64,000 nt of DNA from Chondrus crispus (taxonomy: Eukaryota > Rhodophyta > Florideophyceae > Gigartinales > Gigartinaceae): NCBI RefSeq assembly GCF_000350225.1, contig NW_005179049.1, positions 64,547 through 128,546 on the forward strand, read 5' to 3'. A model generated the notes under the pieces. It ran no database searches. It worked only from the letters and a program-made list of their open reading frames with translations, and had not been told where the DNA came from. Position numbers and translations under genes: made by a program. Below are positions 18,868 to 29,631 of the stretch, piece after piece (within the stretch, counting starts at the first letter, position 1; each line of letters starts with the position of its first letter).

Positions 18868-20349
18868 ATGACCTCGCTCACTCCCCGCCAGCTGCTGCCT
18901 GCAGTGTCGCTACCAGGGCTGCTGATGAGTGAAGAGTCAGCGCCGCCGTCAACTCCGCCGTCAACTCCGCTGTCAACTCCGTTGGCCCATGCGGAGGGAG
19001 AAGACAATGATGAGAGAGATGACGGCGGGCACAGCAGCATGATGAATCCGTACGACAGCAACTACATGGATGGCACCGTCACGCATGGAACGGAAACCAT
19101 CCGTGACAAAGTCTACACCTTCTTGATGACCCAAGCTGCCCAGAACCTGCGCGGCATTTGCAAGAGGCTCAAGAAAGAGTATCAGCTGCCTGCCCAGCAG
19201 GCCGGCAGGAAGAGAGTAGTGGTATGATCGATACTCACTGCACTATATGCGTATGACGGCGACCAGCCTTGGGATACAATCTTTGGTGACTCCTGTACGA
19301 ACTGGACCGCACTGTGCGTCCACATGGTTTCTAAATGCCCTTCTGCGGAAGACCTGCAGACGTTTAACCTGCACCTCTTCCGGACGCCTCGAAGCGAAAG
19401 CTGCATGATCGCGCCTACGGAGGCTCCCTTCATATTGAACGAATTCGCTCGAATGGTCGCTATTGTTTACAAGCACAACGACGCTCAGTCAGCTCTAATT
19501 CAGTCTGGTCGCAACCTAGAGCGGAGCGAGCTCGACAAGGGCGCAACACGAGACGAGTTCTGGGAAACGATTATCAAACGATTATTCAACGACGCTAAGG
19601 TTGAGATACCACTGACATTGTCTGCCTACGTTGCAAATGTTGACAGCACGGCCGCACCCGTGACAGAAAGAAGCGATGAAAAGCTCAAGTATCAGCTGTA
19701 GCGGTCGAAGAGAGTGCTTACGGAGGCTTATCGAAAGTGGAGCGTGTCTGGGCAAAACGACCCAGAGGCATTCCCAGACTTCCTGCCATGTAAGCCGCGC
19801 ACCCCAGGTGAGATCAGCAGTGAGGGGAAGAGGGCGCTAATATTATTTGCTTGCATGGAGTGTGGTCTTCCGAGTGAGGATACGGAGGCCCTGAATTTTA
19901 CTCAGAAGCTGGCGCCCGCCGGTGTCGGCTATGACGACGGGAACGGGGAGGGCGATGGGTCTGGGGCACAGGGCAGGCCCGAGTCCGTCGCGCAGTCACG
20001 AAGCAGGGGTCGTAAGCGAAGGGCGGCAGAGGGGAAGGGAATGGACTTGGCGGTCAGTGCTTTCAAGGAGATGTCAACAGGCATACAGGCAGCTCTGGAT
20101 GGCATAGCGTGGACTCTGGCCTCGTCAACATCCACGCCTGGTGCTGAGGCGTCCAAGAAGCAAAAATTTATCGATGCTGCCACCGACATGACTTCGAAGA
20201 AGCTGGTCATGCTTGACGCTTTGAGCAGTGTCTCGAGCCAGATCCAGAAGATGCAGCAGAGCGGCGGCTGCGCTCAAGTCATCGCGCTGTTTGAGAAGGA
20301 GCTCAGCGCAATCAGCACGCGTCTTAGCGAGGCCGAAGATGAAGATTAG
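18868..20349 (+). pseudogene. Harbinger H1 ORF2 (accessory protein), two in-frame stops
   Basis: One reading frame runs from ATG 18868 to 20349 and is interrupted by TGA at 19225-19227 and TAG at 19699-19701. It is clearly related to the ORF2 of H3 (26922-28748). Shared features are the FAR(M/L) start of a conserved block, a DEFWETI/EDYWQTV helix with RFND/LFND, D-(S/P)-(T/S)-AAP, and a later SGQ(N/H) stretch ending in an (A/S)(V/L)I(L/M)F hydrophobic core. A basic patch RSRGRKRRAAEGK near 20010 could be a nuclear signal, and the C-terminus looks coiled-coil. In other Harbinger elements the second protein is a Myb/SANT-like partner that helps the transposase enter the nucleus and bind DNA. 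I see no clear Myb motif here, so that role is inference. The first stop lies in a stretch that could be a 45-base intron (GT at 19222, AG at 19266) keeping frame; the second cannot be explained so easily. Confidence 0.7.
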
Positions 20350-20507
20350 GTAAGCAGAAAGCATAGCAGCTGTTCTCTGCGGTGCGCTGCGTAGATACGG
20401 TAAAACTTCACCGCTGTTTTCTGTTACTTCTCGCCGAGAGGCGGAGTAGCAGCGTCTTCACAGCAAAGAGCCATTCGATAAACGTCACAATGTAGCCTTT
20501 TATTCGA

Positions 20508-21952
20508 TCAAGTCGGCCTATACAGCTGTCTGTGATGGAGATTTTGAGTGAGCTCTTCTCGCAGCTGTGAGACTTCACGGTCCCTTCGGCGCCCTTGAGC
20601 GTTGGCGGCCTCATCACAAAGCTCTGTTGCGATTTCCCACCACTCTTCGAAGGCAGAGTCAAGACTGCTCCTGCTCGTGGGAGTCAAAGACTCTCGAATG
20701 GAGGGTGAGCCTTGATCCACGCACCAGTTGTGCAGTCTCATGCACGCGCCAAGAATAACGGGAGCGCGCCGCAGGCTGCACCTCAGCGGACTCCAGAGCA
20801 CGCCGAATCTCGCAAGAAGCATTTCAAACGCCTGCTCCACATGAATGCGGACGGAGCTCTGGAAAAAGTTAAACGCATCTCTTGCGAGGCCAAACTCTGC
20901 GTGTCTGAGCTGCGACAGGCCCCACGGTGTTATAAGGGAGTTCACGCACTCAAAGGCGGCATCGGCGGCTATCCAATACCCTTCCATCATGCGACCGGCA
21001 GCAAGCTGCATTACCAGAGACGAAACACTGAATGCCAATGAATCGTGCGTGCTGCCTACACATAGCGCAGAAAAAAAGTGAACCTATACCTCGCGTCCAC
21101 CACAGCTTGGACGGTTGTGCAGTACAGGCCCTTCCGGCACCAATAATTCCGTGGGTTCATGCTGTCCGGCGGCTTCAAGATTTGCACTGCGATTCCATCG
21201 ACGGCACCGACGCACCCCCACAAAGGGCTAGGCGGCGTGCGGGAGCTTGCAAATTCGGAGGCCAACTCGTGCAACGCGTCCGCGTCCGTCAGCGGAACTC
21301 CTAGTAGGCAAAGGCTGCAGTTGATCGCTTCCACGGTCTTGTTGAGGACGTCGTACGAAGTGGATTTTCCGACCCTAAACAGCATCATCATGTCCAAGCA
21401 CTTCGGCCCGGAAAGCATGCGCAGCGTGAGGCCCAATCGCACGTCCGGCGCGACAACCCCTCCGGTGGATCGCGCGGCCATCGCGGCGTCCCGCGTCAGG
21501 TACGGCTTTAGCAACTCGAGGAGGCTGCCGAACGCCTCTCTGCTCATACGGAAAGCCCTCTGGAACTCGTCGCTGGATAAGTACCTGTGGGCCTCCGCAA
21601 ATGTCGGGCGAGCTCTGACAACGCTCTTCTCCCTGCGCTGCTGCTTCTCCACGCCGCCGCTGGCGACAACACATGCCAAGAGGATGAGGGACGACGACGC
21701 AACAGCAGCAGCTGCGGCGGCCACCGCCGCGGCAGCCAAGGCTGCTTTTTCTTCTTCTGATAGCGGCATATCCGATGTACGAGTCCTGATGGCCCGCCTC
21801 TGTGCTTTGGAGAACGCAGATGAGAGGCGACGGCCAGGGCCTTTTCGGATATGCTGGTGTTTCGCTTTTTGGAGCATGGCGATCGGGATCCTATGACAAG
21901 CGTGCATGCAAGCACAACTGGCTGTATAGACACGCTCGCGTTTTGTCGCCAC
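20508..21952 (-). pseudogene. Harbinger H1 DDE transposase, one frame change
   Basis: DDE_Tnp_4/HARBI1-type transposase. The N-terminal region has an alanine-rich run and FRMSREAFGSLLELLKPYL. Then come PDVRLGLTLRMLSG and a helix-turn-helix-like KSTSYDVLNKTVEAI. The first catalytic Asp is in GCVGAVDGIAVQI near 21195, followed by YWCRKGLYCTTVQAVVD. The second Asp is in IAADAAF near 20970, and the Glu in RIHVEQAFEML near 20835. The frame shifts by one at an A7 run on the plus strand (21071-21077), just before the conserved GSTHDS motif. This could be a lesion or a sequencing error in a homopolymer. Starts at 21952 or at an internal Met near 21769 are both possible. It would cut and join the element at its TIRs in the nucleus. 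Confidence 0.88.
21919..21931. repeat. extra TIR-like motif inside H1
   Basis: TGGCTGTATAGAC repeats the central part of the right TIR (21999-22011) some 80 bases further in, in the same orientation. It is a plausible second transposase binding site. Confidence 0.6.
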
Positions 21953-21977
21953 TTATAATTTATCATCATTATCATAT

Positions 21978-22018
21978 CGTGCATGCATGCAAAAAAAAGT
22001 GGCTGTATAGACCGACCC
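21978..22018. repeat. right TIR of Harbinger H1
   Basis: Reverse complement of the left TIR at 39 of 41 bases, ending CGACCC, and followed by the TGA duplication at 22019-22021. Confidence 0.92.
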
Positions 22019-22279
22019 TGACTCCCAGTAGCTCGACAAAAGCAAAGCTGGACGACGTGTTGCTATAATGAGGTCCCTCGATGTGCATGACCAAAACGGT
22101 CATGATAGATCAGCAACCGCCAGTATCCAACACAGTCCTCCCCAGCACTCCCTTTCCTTCGTCAGGGTTTCAAACTTCTTCTCTACCAATGAAGTTAAGT
22201 CCTGAAATCCACCGCCGAGTTGAGCTCGTCGTATTGCGAATGCGGCGTAGAAGGATGTTTTTGTACCTGCTCGCGGCTG

Positions 22280-23469
22280 CGGCAATTTTTCACAATTCCA
22301 AAAAAGACAAGAAATCGCGGAAGTACGCCTGGAATTGCGTTTGCGGGAACAACTGACGTTTGAAAAGTTGACTCTGGGCTATGATGACGCTTTGTTCTGT
22401 AGGGCTTTCAGAATGCCACGCCAAGCGTTTCATGAATTGCTTAGTAGCGTTAGGCAGTCTCTCCAGAAGAATATCGAAATGGGACGACGGGCAAAACGAC
22501 CGACCATTCCACCGGATGTAGGCCTTGCCGTGACGCTGAGGATGATGGCTGGCGCAAGTTATCTAGACTCAATGCGTACTTATCAGACGTGTAAGGCATC
22601 AGTTTAAAATGTGTTTCATTCTACGTGTACAGTAATGTCAGAAATATTGCAGCTGCCCGGGTTGCCCGTCCACAGTGTCTGGTTTACGTCACTCAGCAAA
22701 AACTTTCAAGATGTCTCGTAATCCCCCGTCTCCGCTTTCTGGTTGCGTTGGCGCTTTGGACGGTATAGCCATCAAAATCAAGAAGCCCGCGTGGTGCCAC
22801 GCACAGAGCACTTTCTTTTGTAGAAAGCTGTATTACGCTTTACCTGTGCAGATTGTAGTTGACGCTGACTATAGATTTTTATGCTGCTCGGCGCGTTGCA
22901 TAGGTTCAACTCATGACTCTGTGGCCCACGCTGTATCGGCACTTGGGCATTATCTAGAATCTGACAAGTTGCATTTCGAGTGTTGGATAGCGGGGGATGA
23001 GGCATATGTTTGTACAGAGTCTCTGATTACGCCCTTTCCTGCAGCCAGTGCGACGGACGCGGAAGGCGCATTCAATTATTATCATTCTTCCCTCCGAATG
23101 CATGTAGAGCAAGCTTTTGGAATGCTAGTCGGTAAGTGGAGGATCTTGAGCCAACTCAGTTTTGCGCTACACACTAATGCGCGTTTAATTGTTCTTTCTA
23201 TGAAGTTGCATAATTTTGTTCTCGATCGTGCAGATGTGAGGATTACGAGAAGTTTTACTGGGGAAGAATTGGCCGAACTGGAGGGCGATGAGCAGGGTTG
23301 GTATCGCAGGATGAAGGATGACGCCGCAGAGATTGTGGCGAATACCAAGGAAGCGCGTCGTGAGCTGTCTAGAAAACGGAGGAGCATGGTTGACATTATA
23401 GAAAGAAGGGGCCTATCGAGACCACCAGTGATAGATGCAGAGTGCCTCCGAAAAAGAAGTCGAAAGTAG
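22280..23469 (+). pseudogene. second Harbinger transposase (H2), broken
   Basis: Same DDE_Tnp_4 family as H1, but on the plus strand and clearly diverged. Readable blocks are FCRAFRMPRQAFHELL near 22400, PPDVGLAVTLRMMAGASYLD near 22510, GCVGALDGIAIKIKKP near 22745 (first Asp), GSTHDSVAHAVSALG near 22905, IAGDEAYV near 22990 (second Asp), and SLRMHVEQAFGMLVGKWRIL near 23090 (Glu). A basic C-terminus follows (RRELSRKRRSM). An in-frame stop near 22605, frame shifts between 22606 and 22740 and a further shift near the N-terminus make it non-functional. I could not find TIRs or a partner ORF2 for it, so only a fragment of the element may remain. H1 lies immediately to its left. Confidence 0.85.
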
Positions 23470-24430
23470 ATAGCCTGTGTTTTTACCTTGTCATCGTGAC
23501 CGAAACCAGCGTGGGTTGGCGGTGGGAACGCGCAAGTCCTCTCAAGGCTCGGTCTCCTCGCTGGGCTTGCTAGCGCGTGTAGTCTAGGATGCAGGTCACT
23601 GCCACGACTTTAAAGAGCCGCCATGCCGCATGCATCGGACGACTGTGAAAAGCCGCAGTTCCGTACCTCCTATTCTCGACCTTCTGCTTGCGGAGGGGGG
23701 TCAAACCTCCAGCGCCCTTCGCAGTCACCGTATCACCAACGCGTGCGGCCTTTTCTCGCATACATGAGCAGTTCGGGGCGGTCCAGGTCGCCTTGTCCTG
23801 GCTGTTTAAGCCTTCAGTGGGGAGGCCCGCGCCCGCTGAGCCACGATAGCAGTGGGCGACTTTGTCTGGCCAAGCAATTGCTGGCAACAAGTCATCCAGC
23901 AACCATTGCTTGCGGAGGTTGGCAACCCAAGCCGGGCTTCGGTCACGCCTCACGCCCACACGTGTCCACATGTCGCACCCCGTGCGAGATTTCGTGGTGC
24001 GTTTATGTGCACAACTCGGCCCTCCCCCGCTTCGACGCCCATGTGAAATTTGCGACAGTCGTTTACTAGCATTTTACACTCTGTTTGGAAACGGAGCACC
24101 ACCGGACGGCAGAAGGGTACCCAGAGTTCAGCTTTTTGAAATCAAATGCCTCCTTGGCATCGATCATGAAATGGAGAGAGGCCGGGGAGGCTGCTCTCTA
24201 GTTCATGATCGATGATGAAGTGGCTTCGCCGAAATCCCTTTCCCGTAAACCATTCCGCCCTCGCTCCCTCCGTCCGCCACCAACCCCCCTTCGCCCCCAA
24301 ATATGACCACGTCCCCTCCTCCCCGCCACCCCCCCTTCCCGCCCAAAATCCCCACGTCCCCTCCTCCCCGCCACCCCTACCTCGCGCCCGACCAACACGC
24401 CCCATCACCATCTTCCTCACCTCCTCAGCG
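23470..24430. other. spacer before gypsy A, no supported gene
   Basis: No convincing gene. It contains the long hairpin at 24158-24214 and, from 24231 to 24420, a C-rich stretch with a roughly 45-bp unit repeated at least twice (CACGTCCCCTCCTCCCCGCC at about 24309 and 24354). Confidence 0.5.
24158..24214. repeat. nested hairpin, 13-bp outer stem
   Basis: CATCGATCATGAA at 24158-24170 pairs with 24202-24214. Inside, AGAGAG (24175-24180) pairs with CTCTCT (24194-24199). The fold is long and well matched; no adjacent gene explains it. Confidence 0.7.
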
Positions 24431-24999
24431 TGGTATAACCCCAAACGGAAATTAGATTAGGATTGGATCAGGGACAGTAAGGCAACGAGCCTTACAGCCA
24501 TGCGCGCACACACGTGTACGACACGTGTGCTGCCAGCCCCGACGGCTGACAGCACTACAGTGCAGGCCGACTTGCACTACTGTAATGTTATAATAGGTGA
24601 CTCTGTACATTAAATATGAGCGGACCGCCGGAGGTGGAGGACGACAAGCACCGACTTGTCAAGGATCCTCCACCTTGGTCCGCCCGCTTACTTTTAGGTA
24701 CTTCCGTCCGTTTTACCTAGGAGTAGCACCGGGCACGGGTTGAAGACGCGCGTAGCACGACCACGAGCCGGCTCCGCCTCCGCCCGTCGGTACTGGATCA
24801 TCACCCAGTACCGCTCCGGGGCGTCGAGGCGTAGAACCGCTCGCGCGTGTGCGCGTCCTCCCCGATCCCGCTCTACCACCGCTACCTCGAGCCCGTGCTC
24901 GGTACCGTGGGTGGGCCGTGCTTCTATCTTCCCGCCGATCGGGGTCTTTCCAAACTGTCAGTACTCACCCCCCTCGTCGTTGGGGGTGACTATACTACA
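24431..24999 (+). repeat. 5' LTR of gypsy A
   Basis: Bounds come from alignment to the gypsy B LTR: the start TGGTATAACC parallels TGTAGCATAACC, and the end TACTACA parallels ATGCGACA. It shares the CACACGTGT, CAGCCCCGACGGCTGACAGC and GACCGCCGG blocks with the B LTR. At 569 bp it is shorter than B's 637 bp. The left target duplication cannot be checked because the right end is outside the window. Confidence 0.75.
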
Positions 25000-25000
25000 G

Positions 25001-25018
25001 TGGTCTCCCGACCTAGAA
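25001..25018 (+). other. primer binding site of gypsy A
   Basis: TGGTCTCCCGACCTAGAA begins one base after the LTR; the matching site of gypsy B is at 34820. TGG at this position is the usual complement of a tRNA CCA end. Which tRNA is used is not clear. Confidence 0.6.
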
Positions 25019-25076
25019 GACTCTCAAGATCGAACCAAGAAGACTATCGTTTACCTCCGCGTCCGTACGCGTCGAG

Positions 25077-26556
25077 ATGAGTGGCGAATATCCCACCTCG
25101 ATTCGCTCGGAGCCCGCCGATGTGCGAGAGGCCGCGCTCCGCGTCCGAGTCGGCGACGGCGACGCTGGTCCTCGAGACCGCGAACCGTCGCCCGACTTCT
25201 CCAAAGGACGAGTTCGCGCGATGTACGATCGCATCGCGGGGTATATCGAAGATGTCCGAACATCTCTCCGTATCGACGTCTCCGACAGCGTCTACGCCGG
25301 CTGTATGGATGAGTTGCGCTCCCTCCGCGAAGGAAGGTTTGAGCGCGTAACTCAGTCCTTGGAGAACCTGCGCGCCCTCGTCGACCAGCTACAGTCCCGT
25401 TTGGTACTGGTCGAAGAGGCGCGCATCGATTCCCCCGCCGTGGACGTTGCGGGTCGACCTGCAAGTGCAAACTCCGGGGTCCGACGCGACCCGCAGCCCT
25501 TCCCATCAGCCGAACAGATGGGAGCGTTCGCGCACATGGCGGCCGAACTTAACTCAACGCGCCGCCGTGCCCGTGAGATGGAACAGACCTCGGCCGAGAG
25601 GCCGCCCGGAGCCCCCTCGAGTGGGCCCGGTGCCACTGTTCCTCCGGGCGCATCTGAAGCGCAGGAGTGGCCCCCGACTGGAGCCGTCACCAGTCAGAGG
25701 GCGGAGGACATCAAGCCGACGGCGGACGCGAACTTTGCGTCCGAGACTCAAGCCCTGCCGTATATCCCCGGAAGCATGCGGCAGTCCCGACGGGTACGGG
25801 ACGAACCCGACCGTGGCCGTGGAGGAGTCGCCCGCGGATCAGGGGAACCGATTCTTCCCTTCGATCCTCGCTGGGCGGCTACCAGCCAGCGAATCTTACC
25901 GCGCATCCCGGCCCCGTCGACGTCCGAACGTTGCCTGTCACGCCGTTCGGAACGTTGGGCCCCGCCAAACCCGGGCTCGAGCCCGTCCACACCATGATAC
26001 AGGAGTTCAGCGCCGTCGCGAGCTACCGCATGTACCGGTTGGACAACACCTCGAGGCTCGTCACTTCGGGTGACGCGGGACGGATCGCCAAGTACGTCCA
26101 ACGCTGCCGTGGGCTCCGTCCCACGATGAAGAGCTTCGACGGTACTGACGCGATTCAGTTGCTCCCGTTCCTGAAGGATATTTGGATAACCTTCAATGCC
26201 CAGCACCTGACTGAAGGTGTGGCAATCCGTGTCTTCGCTCACTTTCTCGAGCGGGACGAGGAGCGGTTGTATACGAGTTACACCATGCGCGGCCTCCGCC
26301 CCGGCCAGCTCCACGACGACACAAGCTGGCCTGGTCTCGTCAACCAATTTATCAAACGCTACCTAACCGACGACGTGTTAGGGGAAGCGTTTGATGCTGT
26401 CGCGTCGGCGCGACAGTTTCCTCACAAAACCGAGAACACGTTTGCAGACCGGCTGGAATCCGCCGCGTTCCGATGCACGGCCGTGTTCTCAGAACAAGCT
26501 GTCGCGCACTACTTCGTGCGCGGGTTGTCCACTGCGACCGGGGCCGCAGCGGCAGA
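25077..26556 (+). pseudogene. gypsy A gag region, 5' part
   Basis: It begins MSGEYPTSIRSEPADVREAA, nearly the same as gypsy B gag, and includes a predicted coiled-coil region (RSLREGRFERVTQSLENLR) and the retrotransposon gag domain (SFDGTDAIQLLPFLKDI onward). Gag-like sequence stops where H3 is inserted and resumes after 57090. It would encode the particle protein. Broken, with about one break besides the insertion. Confidence 0.85.
26554..26556. repeat. left target duplication of H3 (AGA)
   Basis: AGA here and AGA at 57088-57090 flank H3. Gypsy B's uninterrupted gag has a single AGA at the matching place, confirming a 3-bp duplication. Confidence 0.85.
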
Positions 26557-26595
26557 GGGCCTTTCTTAACCTCCGTGCGTGGGCGTGTGTGCACG
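26557..26595. repeat. left TIR of H3
   Basis: It mirrors 57049-57087 at about 32 of 39 bases. All seven mismatches are transitions, as expected from slow decay, for example of methylated CpG. Confidence 0.88.
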
Positions 26596-26921
26596 CCTCC
26601 CTGTTCTCTCATTGGCCCCACGCCACTTCAATAAATTCGATCGGCGGCCTTTACAGCTTTCTATCTTTTACAACAAGACGCCAGGCACACAGCAAGGCAC
26701 TCTTTCAAGCACTTTCCATTGGCCCCCATTTCGCTCTTCCAAATTCAAAAAATGACGGAAGACACGCACCAAAAGCAAAATGCTCGCAGCTGAGGCAAAA
26801 TTCGAAAACGAGATCTGGATGCGCACTATCCCACCCCGCCCTTGCAAAAGCCCACCCCGCCACCGCAAAAGCCCCCCATTCACCACAATTCCCAACTCCC
26901 TGAACAATCGCAACCACCCTT

Positions 26922-28748
26922 TTGCCTCCCTCCATGGTTGTATCGATCCATCCCCGCCGCAGCCCGCGAAATCATCCCGGATCTGCGGCTCGTCTTCTCA
27001 ATCTTCCACCTACCCTCCGCGACGCAGGGTCCCTTTCGCAATCCTTGGACGCCGCGTTTGCCGCCGATATTGCAAGCCAACCGTTACCTCCGCTCACACC
27101 ATTCCCAGTATCAACACCTTCTGCTACTGTAACCCCCCGCGCAGCACTGAGATTCAGTGACATGAACTGGCAAGAGACTCCAGCTGGCGCAGTGTGACTC
27201 GCGCCAGCTCCGAGCTCAGAGCAAAGTGAACACGTTGAGGACAGGATAGACGCAGGTAACCCTCGTGGGGAGGTATACCCACAGTATTCGGACGAAAACG
27301 GCACACATTTAACTCTGTCGGCAAGCGAATCCTTGCAATTTGGGTACAACTTTTTGTTGTCTCATACTTATATCGTCCTTCGAAAGCTGTTGAGAATATG
27401 GAGGCGGAAGGTGGGTGGTACAAAGACGGAGCGAGTGGCTCGCACATTTCTTTATTTTCGCTTATGTCTACGCGGGAGAAAAACGGCTGCAGATGTGTTT
27501 TCCCAAGTCGAAGGCGCAAGCAGGCCTTTGTTCAAGAATTTCTCATCTTGGTTGCGGGATAAACGGGTAGCGATTGATGCATTGAGGCCCGTGCCCTCGG
27601 ATGTGGAATTAATGTCCACTTTCAGACCGGCCGAGAGGGACCATTGGCGTGAATGTGAGGCCAAGGTGGAAAGAAGATGCCAAATGATGGTAGATGGGGA
27701 GCTAGTGCCAGGAGATGGTGAGGATGGTGGTGATTCGGGGTACGGAGGGATAGGAAATGGGAACGGCACGGCGGACTTCACAATGTCAATGTTCGCCAGG
27801 CTGTGCCTCATATTGCGAGATGACGATCAAGCTCGACTGGGGCATGCCGGAACAGGTCAGCCGTTGACTAAGGAACAACAGCAAAACCGAGTCAGCCGGG
27901 AGGACTACTGGCAGACAGTCGCTGAGCGCTTTAACGACACGAGCGTCACGCCCCATGCGGACATGATAGGGGCACCAGTTGGCGACATTGACCCTTCTGC
28001 GGCTCCTACAATCTCTGTCCTGGGCGGAAAGCTAAAAAAAGTGTGATACGACATGCGTGGGCCATACACTATTGCGCACAATAACTTTGAAAAATCTGGA
28101 CAGCATAACGGTACTCTATCTCGCTTTCTAGACTTCGTGCAGGAGAATGGGCACGGGGATTTGTATGCGGGGTCGAAGAGGTCTGTGATAATGTTTATAG
28201 TAATGCGGGTGGGGACGGATATTCCGGGAGCGCGTGTCGACGGGATGTTGGGCCTCACACTGAGAATAATTCCCCACGGCGCTGGATTTGATGAGGCCGG
28301 AGGTGGGTTGGATCGGGTCCCGGGAGCTCAGCAGTCTCCTGGGAGTTGTAGCCGGGAGGACGGAAGTGGTACAGGGGCAAAGAGGCGAAAGAAGATCGTT
28401 TGCGAAGACACTAGGTTTCTTTGCGACCATATCAAGGGCCTAACTGATTGTATCAGTGGCCATGGGGACAATGATCGCCAAAACCATTCGGAGGGGCAGG
28501 TGGGTGGTTATGGAACTGTAAACGTGGAGGATGGGGAGGCTCGTCAGAGCAATGGGAACTCAGAGTTCCATGCGTTGGAATATATGGAAACGAGAATAAA
28601 AGCTGTTGACCTCCTTAAGAGGTCATATGCACAGGTAGTAGATGCTGAGAGTGAAACGGGTGGCCGTGATAACTCTGTTTATCTCAGGACAAAGCAGCAA
28701 TACGACAACATCTCGCAAAAATTCGAACGCGACTTCGGATCTGTGTAG
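26922..28748 (+). pseudogene. Harbinger H3 ORF2, two in-frame stops
   Basis: One frame runs through 26922-28748 with TGA at 27195-27197 and TGA at 28044-28046. The part from 27300 on is homologous to H1 ORF2: FARLCLILRDDDQAR, then REDYWQTVAERFNDTSV, then DIDPSAAP, then a SGQHN stretch and an IMFIVMRVGTDIP core. A basic patch (GAKRRKK) near 28380 could be a nuclear signal. It is rich in Gly, Asp and Asn, and the C-terminus looks helical. The second stop sits one codon from the site of the second stop in H1 ORF2. The function is not recognised; a transposase partner is inferred from its position in two Harbinger elements. Confidence 0.68.
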
Positions 28749-28787
28749 GAAGGGTTGACATGATACTGTAGAAGTATCTAGTAAACA

Positions 28788-29546
28788 TCATGAAGCGCGG
28801 TTGAATATGGGTCGGATACGACAAGCACGCGCACAGTAATTGAAACAACGCTCTTTGAAGCCGGAGAAGACCTCCATGGGGCTGGTGGTATTGAGCCTTT
28901 GGATACATTTGATCCAAGCATGGCGACTGTAGATGGGACTGTTCCAGGAATTGAACTCACCAGAGGGGCGGGCTAAAGCTTTCAAAAGGGCAACTTTTGT
29001 AGCCATGTCACCGTTCTCGTGGGGCGACACGATATAAGCCGCAATATTCGTGGCTACCCCACCTGTACTCTTCCTGTTCTCTCTTGTTACTGCGTCCAGT
29101 TTCGTGAGGAGCTCTGTGATGGCTATGTGGTAATGTCTGGCCATGGCATTGTCCACACCACCCCCGCTGCCCCACTCTTGCCTGCCGCGCTGCCTTGTCC
29201 AGCATTTCCGTTGACCCGGCATGCCTCCCCTTCTTCTGCCTCCTCTTCTCCCACTACCCCGTTTCGCCTCGCCCTCCTCCGCCCCCGCCGCGGCCGCGTT
29301 CCCGTCCCCCCCGCGCCCCCTCTCTTCGCCGCCATCTCCGACCCTGCGTCTCTTCGCGGGCCTCACCCTAATCCCCCTCCTGACGCCCTCTCTCCTCTCT
29401 CTATCTTCTCTTTCCCTCATCTGCACAATCCTCGCAATTGCGTCGGGAGCCTCCATGATGCCCTTCTTCCTCATGGCGTAAAACCTCCGCACGTCTTCTT
29501 GCTCCTCGTCCCCCTCCGCGCCCTCCTCGTCCTCCTCTTCCAGCAC
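28788..29546 (-). CDS. unrecognised protein, acidic and arginine-rich (252 aa)
   Basis: No family recognised. The N-terminus is a run of Glu/Asp (EEEDEEGAEGDEEQEDVRR), then Arg/Gly-rich low complexity (about residues 55-125), and then a better-mixed C-terminal part (HYHIAITELLTKLDAV to ERCFNYCARACRIRP) that reads like a real folded domain with several Cys. The open frame continues upstream without a start to about 29600, so an upstream exon is possible. The two minus-strand frames that follow may belong to the same gene. It could also be a captured fragment. Confidence 0.35.
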   Translation of the reverse strand: MLEEEDEEGAEGDEEQEDVRRFYAMRKKGIMEAPDAIARIVQMREREDRERREGVRRGIRVRPAKRRRVGDGGEERGRGGDGNAAAAGAEEGEAKRGSGRRGGRRRGGMPGQRKCWTRQRGRQEWGSGGGVDNAMARHYHIAITELLTKLDAVTRENRKSTGGVATNIAAYIVSPHENGDMATKVALLKALARPSGEFNSWNSPIYSRHAWIKCIQRLNTTSPMEVFSGFKERCFNYCARACRIRPIFNRAS

Positions 29547-29631
29547 TATCTCCTCCTCTTCCGCTTCAATAGATCTGGGTTCTTCATTGGCCCTCTTGCA
29601 TCCGGCTTAACCATCGAGTTGGAAATTAAGG

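Larger units (their letters stand above)
18464..22018. mobile_element. PIF/Harbinger DNA transposon H1
   Basis: TIRs of 41 bp (18464-18504 and 21978-22018) start GGGTCG and match at 39 of 41 bases. They are flanked by a 3-bp TGA duplication (18461-18463 and 22019-22021), as expected for PIF/Harbinger. The 3.55-kb interior has two convergent genes: ORF2 on the plus strand and a DDE_Tnp_4-type transposase on the minus strand, about 160 bp apart at their 3' ends. The good TIRs and target site suggest a fairly young insertion, although both genes show lesions. The left target site is shared with the copia insertion. Confidence 0.93.

Noticed and set aside
24231-24420. C-rich stretch as a promoter of a downstream gene
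   Set aside because: It ends at the gypsy A LTR and no gene in either direction uses it; recorded only as a repeat-containing spacer.
25447-26347. Long open frames antisense or out of frame to gypsy gag
   Set aside because: Shadows of the GC-rich gag coding sequence; the same shadows recur in gypsy B at 35266-36167.
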